NCBI GenBank assembly: GCA_964019055.1
Contig: OZ025207.1
Coordinates: 4,653,501-4,717,500, forward strand
DNA length: 64,000 nt
Origin: Anthopleura xanthogrammica
Taxonomy: Eukaryota > Cnidaria > Anthozoa > Actiniaria > Actiniidae
Reading direction: 5' to 3'
A program made the translations under genes and the position numbers. Below the pieces are notes generated by a model. The model was not told where the DNA came from. It did no database searches and was given only the letters and a program-made list of their open reading frames with translations. Shown here piece by piece: positions 10,001 through 19,894 of the stretch (positions within the stretch are counted from its first letter, which is position 1; every line of letters starts with the position of its first letter).

Positions 10001-12548
10001 TCAAGAGAATGACACGTGGTCTGAACTGGGAAAATATTATGCACGTGATCAGCAAGAGATTGGGGCGAGCTTAGAATTTTTGTCTAATGAGCACAAAAAA
10101 TCAGTCATTTGTAAAAGTATCTCAAGATTAGTAAGTCTGGCAAATTTAAACATGTTTCAATGAAAAGAACCAGAGTTACAAGCTTTCAAAAGTGTCAAAA
10201 ATTTACAAAGAATGTATGGGGGGACAAGTGTTAGTCACCCTAGTCTCTTGCTCGTTTCTTGTAAGTACTATAGAAATGAAAGATGTTCTTGTACTTCCAA
10301 ATATTTCTCCAGGTAATATGTTGCTGTTAGTATTCGCCCTGTGGTTGTGTTATCGTGTTCGTAAAGCTCCATCAGCTTACAGCGAGAATCGTTTCATCAG
10401 TTGGGCCATCTACAACGCCATGTTTGTCATTTGTTTCTTCGCAATACTCAGGTAAACAACAAGGAATTGATTCCTTTAGCGTTCATAGATTCATTAAAAT
10501 AGTGCAGTAGGTCTGGTGAAGTCGCTGAAGTCCTTCCCCTGCCATATTCACCATTTGTTATACATCGGTTCACTGGTCAAACACAAAGCATTCGGTCGAG
10601 GCTGCAAGGTTCAAATTTGAATAATCCTTTGAAACTACATTGCAGGCTCGATTGAATGCTTTGTCTGTGACCAGTAAATCGATGTATGGAAAATGGCGAA
10701 TTCCCACGTCTACCCCCAACCTCTCTTCCCCTCCAGTTTTTTCTATTCCTCTCCTCTCTTCTGCTTTACTCTGCTCGTTTCTTCTCCCCTTTCAGCTTTC
10801 CTCTTCTCTTGTTTTTCTTCTTCTTGTTTTCACCTGTGAGATATTTACATCGTTCCAAACATCTTTCTCCACAGAGGCCTGACAGAGGAAAGTACTAATC
10901 CAGACATCATCTACGCAGTCGAGTTTGTATTCGTTCATATGATATCAACTGTTATGTTACTGTTGATATTTGTACCCAAGGTAATATATTCTATTCTCCC
11001 ATCATCTCTATCTGTCCCTAGTGTATCATCATATCACAGTGTCGTATTGTCCTGTGCAGGGAGTCGTACCTTCATTCTATTCTCCCATCATCTCTATCTG
11101 TCCCTAGTGTATCATCATATCACAGTGTCGTATTGTCCTGTGCAGGGAGTCGTACCTTCATTCTATTCTCCCATCATCTCTATCTGTCCCTAGTGTATCA
11201 TCATATCACAGTGTCGTATTGTCTTGTGCAGGGAGTCGTACCTTCATTCTATCCTCCCATCGATCTCTATCTGTTCCTAGAGCATCATCATATCACAGTG
11301 ACCTATTGTCTTGTGCAGGGAGTCGTACCTTCATTCTATTCTCCCATCATCTCTGTTCGTAGTGTATCATCATATCACAGTGTCGTATTGTCCTGTGCTG
11401 GGAGTGCTGCCTTCATTCTATTCTCCCATCGATCTCTATCTGTCCCTAGAGCATCATATCACAGTGTCGTATTGTCCTGTGCAGGGAGTCGTACCTTGAT
11501 TCTATTCTCACGTCAATCTCTATCTGTTCCTAGAGCATCATCATACGTAAAGTCAAGCGACGAGGTATCAGTACATCATTCAAAAGCAGCCCCAAACCCG
11601 ATCTGTCTTCTAACGGCTCTCATTTGTATGTGAGCGACTCAGCCGCCGTCGAGAGAGAGAACGAAGACCTTAAGGTTTGTTATACCAGTCATTTCTCGAT
11701 TCTAGAAGCATATTTCTACCCTTGTGCGCTCGCTTCGAGGCTTCTTAGTTCATTGCGCAATGTCTGTAGTCCGTGGTGGGAATAGTAGTAGGTATAAGAA
11801 TCGCTTCACATCTTACTATATAACAATACTGTGGGACAAGTTGCACGATTAGGTCGTCAGTACTGCATTGGTATCAAGATGTGACAAGAAAAACCGAGAA
11901 TTTCGGCTCTTTCTTGGTGTGTTGCAGGACACTTGAGGCGTGAACACAATAAAAAAATAGTCAAGAACAAAGAACTTAGAACGAAATAATACCCTGCAAT
12001 ACAAAGAACACTAACCTTGAATACAATACTTCCTGCAACACCAAGAAAGGCCCGGAATTTCTGGTTAACGTTTTCAATCATTCCTGTGTGAAAAAAATCC
12101 AAACGAAAGGTCAGCCATGCTTTGCTCTGGGGTCATACACGGACGGTATAACGGCTGCCAGAGGCGCCTTCACATGCTTTCAGTTCGCCCTGTTGAGCTG
12201 CACTAATGATTAGCGATAACAATTTTAACGAGTGTACATAGCTAAAGAACATGGCTGTCATGATATCACACGAAATCCAAGAACACCCGAACTCCTCTAC
12301 AGAGCTTTACATTTTTCTAAGAAATCTGTTTTGGGTTGAATAATTAGGCTGAAGTTAAGCGACTGTCATCCAAAGTAGCTTATCTACAAGGAAGAATGAT
12401 GAGGGACCGAAATAAACACATCAAAACATCCGGGACCTTAACATGGAAGCGAGACAGATCCAACACAAAAGATGAAGATGGGGAACCTGTGGATATATGT
12501 AAAGTGTCTCCATCGCCCATCTCAAGATTTCTAAGCTCCCATGTTTAG
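7030..12548 (+). CDS. GPR158/GPR179-like class C GPCR, copy 1 (N-terminal exon not seen)
   Basis: Orphan-type class C receptor of the plasma membrane; vertebrate relatives GPR158 and GPR179 partner with RGS7-family proteins. Exons: 7030-7195, 7722-8060, 8595-8663, 8872-8984, 9428-9642, 10313-10451, 10875-10980, 11534-11674, 12348-12548. Exon 1 here opens GVVSIDV, typical of the end of a Cache domain. The next exon carries the Cys module (CVCRKGYY, then CIKCSEGCTECTDGRPC) and TM1. TM2 to TM7 follow, with the class C-like FRVRSA loop and a SWAIYNAMF segment in TM6. The last exon begins AEVKRLSSKVAYLQ, a short coiled coil aligning with GEIERLSNQVTELQ of copy 2, and stops at 12546-12548. Phases equal those of copy 2 throughout. 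The upstream Cache exon (phase 2 donor required) is missing from 1-7029 as far as I can see: it may lie before the window or be lost. GPR158-like identity is by family knowledge; ligand and signalling are unknown. Confidence 0.85.
7397..7532. mobile_element. MITE-E copy (imperfect palindrome)
   Basis: The arms contain CAAAGCATTCAATCGAGGCT and its inverse AATGCTTTGTGTTTAACCAG around the centre TTCAAAGGATTATTCAAATT. Sister copies lie at 10560-10692 and 54409-54535. It sits in the second receptor-1 intron of this window, directly before a SINE-like piece. Confidence 0.65.
7545..7640 (-). mobile_element. SINE-like fragment
   Basis: GGAGGGAGGAAAACTGGAGT then ACCTGGAGAAAAACCCTCG and CACACATCAAACAAATCCAA: the conserved block seen inverted at 37440-37530 and 45350-45435. 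The tRNA-like head is not evident here, so this is probably a truncated copy. Confidence 0.5.
8105..8450. mobile_element. MITE-C copy
   Basis: It contains CTTGGGGATTGTCAGAACAC followed by GAGAAGTGTT and CGTGCTTTATAACTGCATAC, shared with copies at about 34290-34445 and 50155-50455. The left flank resembles the left flank of the 50155 copy (AATCTTGCGTTCTGATTGG against AATCTTGCATTTTGATTGG), so the element is probably a few hundred bp long. It lies in the intron between the TM1 and TM2 exons of receptor 1, the position occupied by the GGTAGT array in receptor 2. Confidence 0.5.
8699..8838. mobile_element. MITE-A copy 1
   Basis: A hairpin element with ends TAGACCCCTTACACGTGACG and arms GCTCAATTTGGAGGACAAAA, answered by TCCTCCAAATTGAGCTGCAT. 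Other copies lie at 14176-14310, 32747-32880, 40685-40827 and partly at 26525-26585. The right end here is worn. It has no coding capacity. Confidence 0.75.
9050..9215. mobile_element. inverted-repeat element
   Basis: TTACATGGTCGCGCGGAGAT and ATCTCCAAGCGGCCATGTAA form the outer arms. GATATTATCTCTCACGAGTG and CGAGTGAGAGATAATATCAG form the inner arms. A second, smaller palindromic region follows at about 9283-9345. It sits in the intron before the TM4 exon of receptor 1. Confidence 0.6.
9890..10035. mobile_element. MITE-D copy
   Basis: The ends are CCATTTCAGACCACATGTCA and the inverse GAATGACACGTGGTCTGAAC, with a middle CATGAGAAGACACATGAATA. Copies or half-copies occur at 14440-14520, 29065-29166 and 30345-30432. 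Confidence 0.6.
10560..10692. mobile_element. MITE-E copy
   Basis: Same imperfect palindrome as at 7397 and 54409: CACTGGTCAAACACAAAGCA answered by ATGCTTTGTCTGTGACCAGT. It lies in the intron between the TM6 and TM7 exons of receptor 1. Confidence 0.65.
10983..11533 (+). repeat. 84-88 bp minisatellite carrying copies of a splice acceptor
   Basis: Six to seven tandem units fill the intron before exon 11534-11674 of receptor 1. Each unit has a junction like CTGTCCCTAG followed by TGTATCATCAT or AGCATCATCAT, with junctions at 11021, 11107, 11193, 11281, 11362, 11450 and the true exon start at 11534. The unit therefore spans the intron-exon boundary. Each unit also contains GTGCAGGGAGTC, a second acceptor-like site. 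Confidence 0.85.
12115..12190 (-). mobile_element. dispersed repeat G, copy 1
   Basis: GGGGTCATACACGGACGGTA and GCCAGAGGCGCCTTCACATG match, in inverse orientation, the stretch at 27695-27765 (GCATGTGAAGGCGCCTCTGG). This is a short dispersed repeat of unknown class, lying in the last intron of receptor 1. Confidence 0.5.
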
Positions 12549-13758
12549 ATGAGCCAGGTACCAGGTCTCTAACGGCCATTAATGGTCATCAAAGGAACCA
12601 GGTCTCTAACGGTCAGAGAAGGGGAAGGAATCTGGGAACGAGATTTAAAAGCGTTCTAAAATTTATCTTTTATGCTTGATAAAGACCTTAAAACAGAATA
12701 CAGCGATGATTATATTAATTTTATTTAGAGTATGAAAAATCTAACTTCAGAAATCGAGGATTTCCAGTGGATACGGCGGCCATCTTGAATCTGAATTAAT
12801 GAAAAGGACAGTGTACGAAATTCCGGGGATATACGTAGGATCCTATCTATCCTATATCCTGGCTATCTCTGGCCTAATCATGCTGGTTAAGTGACAAGAA
12901 CTTCATTTTTATGTAGTATTTGGAATTTATTTTACTACTTGGATCGCAAGGCATTATGGGGCGTCCAGGGGGCAAAACAAAACAAAGATGTCGGATGATA
13001 GAGAGTTTCGTTTATTTGTCTTTCTTTCATGTCCATCTTCTTAATTCATCTCTTGTCATATTGTCTTGTGGTGAACTGTTAATGTTAAAGGACGCCTCCT
13101 ACCAAGATGGCCGCCGTCGTCGAAGAAGTCCATTAAATTGGGCAAAATTCTTATTATGAGTTTTAAATCGAAAAGCATTAAGAAATCTTACTAACTTCAT
13201 TTTGACGTAACAAAGCAAAAACTATTTTGTACAGTAAATAAGGTGAGCTTGTGACATCCCGCAAACCGGTTTTGAAGATAAAAGAACACATCTTCACAAG
13301 CAAGAATAATTTGATTGTTCGACTAGTCTAATTCATTTAATGCTTTAATTATGGAAATATTGTTCTTAGAGGGAAAGGGGAAATACTACTTGAAAATTAG
13401 TTTATACTCTTTCATTGCTTTATGATGCGCTTCACATTTGCAACATAAGTAAATAGCGACATTCGCGGAGTAGCTCGTTGCTATCTTCCATCCCCTTCAG
13501 TCATGGCTCCGTCTCCCCATAGCTACCGATTGCTATGTCCCCCGTGCACAAGGTCAAAAAATGAACTAGAATATCTCAGAATTTTAAAAAGAACTCTGAT
13601 CGTGGAAGCTTAATCATGAATTGCTTCATTTGTTTACTGTCCAGAATTTACCCCTATGGACAAGCCGTTGTTGAAAGTTTTTTTTGCATTTAAAAAATTT
13701 CCAATTTACCACTCATTTATTCATGTTCAGGTTTTGGCCTCATTCCATTTCAAAAGGA

Positions 13759-13877
13759 CACAGTTTAGACGTCGAATTTCAGATGTGCCGAATCTAATGC
13801 AATTTAATTCAAACAATAGGTTTTGCTCATTTGCATTAGATTCAGCACATGTGAAATTCGACGTCTAAACCGGGCCG
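13759..13877. mobile_element. MITE-B copy 1
   Basis: Nearly perfect hairpin: CAGTTTAGACGTCGAATTTC at the left and GAAATTCGACGTCTAAACCG at the right, with the inner arm GTGCCGAATCTAATGCAATT. Two further copies lie at 46861-46974 and 47404-47522. Non-coding. Confidence 0.75.
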
Positions 13878-14175
13878 AATACAAACACTTTGAAATTCCA
13901 TCACCCTGAGTAAAAGAGAATTAGAAACTGTAATTTCAGAGCAATGCGCAGTTTGGTTTGTGAATTTTATGATGCTTATATTGCAAATGTGAACCGTAAG
14001 CAAATGCTAAGCTCTATAAAAAAATCCATTCGATCGAGAGCGCGCTATATAAATATATATTCTTACATCGAAATATCACATGGTGCATTGCGCATCTTAC
14101 AAAGAATCTCTGTAAATACTTCATACGATTGCTGATTCTCGTTAAGAATCAAGATTATATATTTTAGTTGGAGAT

Positions 14176-14310
14176 ATTGACCCCTTGCAGTACGTCCGAA
14201 TGCAGCTCAATTTGGAGGACAAAACAATAGGTTTCTAATTCTCAGGAGATTGAAATTCTTTTGTTTTGTCTTCCAAATTGAGCTGCTTTGACGTCACGTG
14301 AAAGGGGTCT
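14176..14310. mobile_element. MITE-A copy 2
   Basis: The arms TGCAGCTCAATTTGGAGGAC and GTCTTCCAAATTGAGCTGCT and the ends ACCCCTTGCAGTACGTCC and GACGTCACGTGAAAGGGGTC match the other family members, in the opposite orientation to copy 1. Confidence 0.75.
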
Positions 14311-15263
14311 ATATATAGCTTATTGCCAAGTTAACAAGCCTTCTGAAGGCGGAATTTCTTAAATCCTTAGAAAACTAAGAAAAACCAACTTGTACCACAT
14401 AGGATTGTGGCTGAAATAAATGAGTATCATTTTTTGCATGAGAAGACACATGAATACGGATACAACTCAAACAAAGAATCTTATTCTCAAGAGAATGACA
14501 CGTGGTCTGAAATAGGAAAATATTATGCTCCTAAACACGATCTAAAATGATAACTTGAGCGAGTTAGGAGAGATCATTCTAACGGACTAATTGTTTCACT
14601 GCTTGCTCCTGATTGGTTAACGTTAAAATGCTTTGTTTTTAATTCTACATCATGATTGGCCGGGTTACTTGAATCCCGGATGTAACGTTTCCTCCTAATT
14701 GGCTCACGTTAGAATGTTTTGTTTTCATTCTACATCGTGATTGGCTATGTTACTTTAATCCCGGATGTAGCATTCGTACAGCGAATTTTGTACACGGTTA
14801 AGATAATTTCCACTTTAATCTTTCTTCTCACTTTAAAACGGTGAATTCCTAACTATCTTGATATTTAATGATGAAAAAAATGGCAAATTCCTGTTCATGT
14901 TTATATTTTGGCACAACGTTTCTACATGTCAGTATAGAACATAGATAATTGACAATAATTGTAGATAATATTGGTAGAAAAAAGTTTATTTTGAACAAAG
15001 TTTTCGATTGAATCAATAAAGCCTTAGTTTTTGAAAAAAGTGTACTTTCGTTTGGTTTGCTTTTTATAATTTTTTTATTCGTTTGTTTATATTTTGTGGT
15101 TGTTTTGTTTGCATGTTTTGTTTGTTGATTTTTCCCTCGTTGATTACTTTCTTATTTGGTTGGCTGGTTGTATAAAAAACTAGTTCCATTGGAATATCTT
15201 TTCTGAGTTCAACAAACAAGATGCATTCTGCTCTAGTTTAGGTACAAACATCTTTCTTCATAT

Positions 15264-15864
15264 TAAAGTGCTAGTCTTACGAGAATGACACTGTAAAATC
15301 ATCACTTTTCTGTGATTATTATCCACAAATAGGTCGTATAGTTTACGAATTAACAAAAGTCGGATCGAAAAAAAATAATTAAGGGAATGAATTTTGTTCT
15401 TAAAATCGCTAAAAAGTTAGTCCGCCATTGTTCGGTCACAGCGATTAGCTTGGTCAGCGGAGCTGTATTTAATTTATTCGTGATGTCATATGCGCACTTC
15501 TGACTTTGCTCTCCATGCTCTCCATGCTTTGATTGTAATTGTGTTTAAAACTTCAGGTTTTTAGTCGAAACTGGTAAAACATGCGCTTAGTGTTGATGTG
15601 ATAGCAAGACCAGAGTATCTAGTATGTGCCGCGAAATTTTAATCGTTGCGCGTATGACGTCACTTCTGTTGAATTGTTACCAACCTCACCGGAACGCATT
15701 CGTTTAATGGCGGACCGAAAATGCCGAACTTTACAGGCTAAATACAACATCTTCCCGGTCTCGTATCAAAATAAAATTTTGACAATGAACTATATAGCAT
15801 GTCTACTTTTATAAGATATATTCTTCAGGGATAGTGTCATTCTCGTAAGACTAGCACTTTAAGG
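15264..15864. mobile_element. inverted-repeat element, about 600 bp
   Basis: TTAAAGTGCTAGTCTTACGA near 15265 is answered by TCGTAAGACTAGCACTTTAA ending near 15863, with about 30 bp of terminal inverted repeat including GAATGACACT / AGTGTCATTC. No coding frame is recognisable inside. Its right end overlaps the left end of the next inverted-repeat unit. Confidence 0.6.
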
Positions 15865-16225
15865 GGGGACTTAAGTGAAAAGGCCAGGCTACCAAGCCAT
15901 GTTGAATTTTTTAAATCTAAATATTTTCCCACTCTCTTAACGTAGAGTAAAATCCATGCTTAACTTTGTTCCAATTCATATCCGCTATAATTTCGCTTAT
16001 TTTTGGGTCAAACGGACTTATTGCACGCTTGTTTTTTAACTTTTTATGAAATATGACGTCATTAATGACGCAAGAGTGATGACGTCATCACACATATCAA
16101 AAAATGGTCCATTTCACAAATTGGTTTCATCATGAGCTCAAAACATTAGAAAAACCTCTTAGGCATTTTTAAATACTTTCCATAGCAACTGTGGCTGGTA
16201 AATAGGTAAGTCCCCCCTTAAAGTG
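15858..16225. mobile_element. second inverted-repeat unit sharing an end
   Basis: TTTAAGGGGGGACTTAAGTG near 15858 is answered by GTAAGTCCCCCCTTAAAGTG near 16205. The block GCACTTTAAGGGGGGACTTA serves as an end for both this and the preceding unit, so the two form a compound of about 960 bp. Confidence 0.5.
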
Positions 16226-17035
16226 CTACCCTGATCAAATTTTTTACTACCTGTTATTTTGCACGGATTGAAAGAACCTTGCTAGTGAAGTGAAATGTCG
16301 CTTTCCTTTTTCAAATATCTTTTTTGCTTCCAAAGATATTGGAGTTTTAAAATGGCGGCCATTGTTCCTGATGACGTCATAGTATCAATACTTGACCAGC
16401 CTAAGAATATGATAAGCTATATCTCAGCCCAATTTCAATTAAAGTTAATCAAATTTGGCAGTAGTATAGCACTCTAGCAGTTCTTCAAAATTAATTGTAC
16501 AGATCAGTTGTCATAGCACCAGCCTCGGTACCAGGCCACCCCTACTTTAAATTCAAGTTTTCCAAATTTCTACCTGTTATGGTCATAGGCAAGAATTTGG
16601 ATAAAAAAAATTATGCTCAAGTTGAAAAATAACAAAGCAATGGCGGGAAAGCTAAAAATTTTGTTAAGGGCCTTGACACCAGTAAGTTGCCATAGAAACC
16701 AGTTTGCACTTTATAATGTCTCATGTTTTGAATACAAGTATACTGCAAAGTTTGAATGATATTCATCTAATACTCACGGAAATATACTGAAATCTATATT
16801 GAAGCAAATTATAGTTAAGAGTATGACGTCATCAAAGTCCTAATTTGCATAAAGTTCAAACTTGGATATCTTGCGAACTAAATATGCTAACAAGAAATGG
16901 TAAACGTCAGTTCTCTTCTTTTTTAAGGTACTTTAACATGTGTTGAAATAGTAGAAATTGGAGACATTTTATTGAAATTTGATCAGAGAAGCACTTTAAT
17001 ATTTATGCATGAAATCCTTAGCCTCACAATCATGC

Positions 17036-17129
<94 letters not shown>

Positions 17130-17632
17130 TTGTAACGTTGCCTACCTCATTAAAGATTAAAGATTTAAAAAAAAATTATTTAAAAAAATTATGATGACTC
17201 AGAAGGGCCTAGAGCGCTTCTTAGATCCAGACAACTCTGTAGACAACAGAATTCTCCACAACAGTCTGAGTAGATTTGTGAGTGACGAAAGCCAATACAA
17301 TTCAATACAATAGAATAGTTTATAAAGGAATCCTATAAGGTTTTTCTTCCCCAATTTACAGTATCTCATGATAAATGAATAGATAATAGCCAAAAATGCA
17401 GATGTCTGGAAATTGTGGTCTCAGAAGTGCATGAAAAGAGCTCTAACATGGAATTGAATATCACAGCAGTGGGGAATTAGTTTAAATTTAACTTCGACTT
17501 CTTTCTTTGAACTAAGTGCGATTGTTTGATGATAGCGAAAACCAGGTGAGAAGGAATTTGAATTCATTTTTAACAATTTTGGAATTTTATTTTTGCTCCA
17601 GCGCCAAAGTAAACACCTCGATAATAAACAAA

Positions 17633-17687
<55 letters not shown>

Positions 17688-18270
17688 ATAGATAAATAAG
17701 TGAGTGGATGAAAAATTAAGTAAATCAGTGGTTAAGAATTAGAAACAAATTATAAAAATCCTATATGAAAGGGGAAAAATATTGGCAATGGAATAGTGAA
17801 ATATTGATAAAAATTAAAAAAAATATAGAATTATAAAATTAATAATAATAACAGTAATAATAAGCAATAATAATAAGAGCCCCAAAGGAGTTAAATTATG
17901 GAGGATTTTTTTTTTCGTTTCCGCACATAATTTATTTCAAACCTACAAACTTTTCAAAAACTTCAATGAAGACTGAACAAACAACCTGTCTAAATTACAA
18001 ATGCGAGATATGTTTGCGTTAAGCCGAGGTTGGGTTAATTAATTTTGTCGAAAATTTTATATAAAGGTTATCATTAACCGACTGTAATGACTTTAACACA
18101 AAAATCATGCTTATATAGGAGTAAATTTATTGGTTTTGTAATCTGACTTAGAAAAGAAAGCCATTCAACAGTCGCTGAGTTTTTTGTATTGTAACTAGTG
18201 TTTACAATATCTACATGACGTTGAAAACTGCATGTGAATTGTAATTTTAAAGCAAAGCCGAAGAAAAGTA
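16226..18270. repeat. spacer with (TC)n and (AAAT)n microsatellites
   Basis: A perfect TC dinucleotide run lies at 17038-17126, and an AAAT tetranucleotide run at about 17629-17700. The remaining sequence is AT-rich with no exon or conserved motif that I can support. Confidence 0.7.
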
Positions 18271-18271
18271 C

Positions 18272-18800
18272 AAAAAGAGATGTATTGGCTACAATAGGTA
18301 AAACATGTTGGTTTAGTCTGGTTTTGGCTTTTAAAAGACTCTCGTTATAATTTACCGCGATGACTCGAGCTACAATTCACTATGCAAAGTAAAGAAAAGT
18401 ATTCTGTATTTCTACGAAAAGAGATGTATTGGCTATGTAAAACATGTTGGTTTAGCCTGGTTTTGACTTTTAAAAGATTCTCGTTATAATCTACCGTGAT
18501 GACTCGAGCTGCAATTCACTATGCAAAGTAAAGAAAAGTATTCTGTATTTCTACGAAAAGAGATGTATTGGCTACAATATGTAAAACATGTCGGTTTAGC
18601 CTGGTTTTGACTTCTAAAAGATTCTCGTTATAATCTACCGTGATGACTCGAGCTGCAATTCACTATGCAAAGTAAAGAAAAGTATTCTGTATTTCTACAA
18701 AAAGAGATGTATTGGCTACAATATGTAAAACATGTTGGTTTAGCCTGGTTTTGACTTCTAAAAGACTCTCGTTATACTTTTATTACCGTGATGAGTCAAG
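18272..18800. repeat. 142-bp tandem repeat, about 3.7 copies
   Basis: Units start near 18275, 18417, 18557 and 18700 with AAAAGAGATGTATTGGCTA. Each includes AAAACATGTTGGTTTAG, TGATGACTCGAGCTGCAATT and AAAGAAAAGTATTCTGTATT. The array lies 1.1-1.6 kb upstream of the receptor 2 start codon. Units differ by a few substitutions and one deletion. Confidence 0.85.
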
Positions 18801-19894
18801 CTGCATGATATTCACTAAGCACCGAGTCATTCATTATTCACGAAAGAACCTTTTTTGAAACATCTGTGTTCAAACTTATTACCCTGTAATCAATATACGT
18901 CAAAATGAGTGTAAACAAGATTGAGAATCATTCTGAACAATTGTTTCACAGTCTTAAAATTTATGTCTTTCCTGCGGGATATTGAAGTCAAGGTAGAGAG
19001 AAAATATGTTACCATAGAGCCAAGAATTAATTTACAGGCTAACAAAACTATGAATTCGTCTGGTAAAACTTTGAGTTTTTGACAAAATAAGATTATTTAC
19101 AAATCCGGCTTATTTAGAAATTAAGCACTGTGAATACAAAAGACATTTTTACTGTGAAAACCGGTTTCAACAAGAGATGAACTTCATAAATTATTGAAAA
19201 AGGGAGTTAATATGTTTTACGAGAGAAGCAATTAAAAGAACTTGTTTATGAATTTCAAATGAAACTGAAAAAGAACGCGAAAATGTCTTTTGAAAGTTAA
19301 ATATTTCTGTATTCAAATTTCGTGCTCATGCGTTCATGTTGTGTTTTTATTAATTTTTATTTGTCTTCAAATTTTATGTCTTTCGTAAGACTTTTTCTAT
19401 AAGGTTTTCAAAGACTAGTCACTGCAAAATTCAACATAATGAGCTTTCAACGAGCTTTCTCTTCCTTTATCACATATTGTCCACAAATTCCTTCAATATT
19501 TATTGATTTTCTACAAAAACTATTTCCAAGGTTTGCAACCCTTTTTTCTCATTTCAGAATTCTAAACTTTTGAGGTTTTCGTTTAATTACTCTAAAAGAG
19601 AAGTTCTATCATTTGTTCATTAATTTTGACAACAATTTTTCCTCCCCTGCAACAAACCGCTAACAAAATATTCTTATTTCTTTACCAATGGGTTTTACAT
19701 TTTTTTCTTCCAGCAGCGTACAAGGGAACTCATATATTGAACTCCAAGTATCCACTATAAGTAATTACAGCCACTTGCAATTAACCAATCACAGGCCAGA
19801 TATTTTTCAGAATGTACCTTCAAGTTCGTCATTAAGAAACAGGTGTGGATATTAAGAAAACCTAGAGTTACCTCAGTAGTGACACTCTTCGAGG
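18801..19894 (+). other. upstream flank of receptor 2
   Basis: AT-rich sequence immediately 5' of the receptor 2 start codon at 19895. I see no open exon. The promoter and 5' UTR presumably fall here, but no unambiguous TATA box or initiator can be pointed out. Confidence 0.3.

Larger units (their letters stand above)
12549..15263. other. spacer after receptor 1
   Basis: No exon is supported. It holds a MITE-B copy (13759-13877), a MITE-A copy (14176-14310), a half MITE-D (14440-14520) and a diverged two-copy duplication of about 90 bp (about 14606-14790, each with ATTGG and TCCCGGATGTA). I see no clear poly-A signal within the first 100 bases after the receptor-1 stop. Confidence 0.5.

Noticed and set aside
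10640..10898. Ser/Leu/Phe-rich frames before the TM7 exon
   Set aside because: They read a pyrimidine-rich intron tract leading to the acceptor at 10874.
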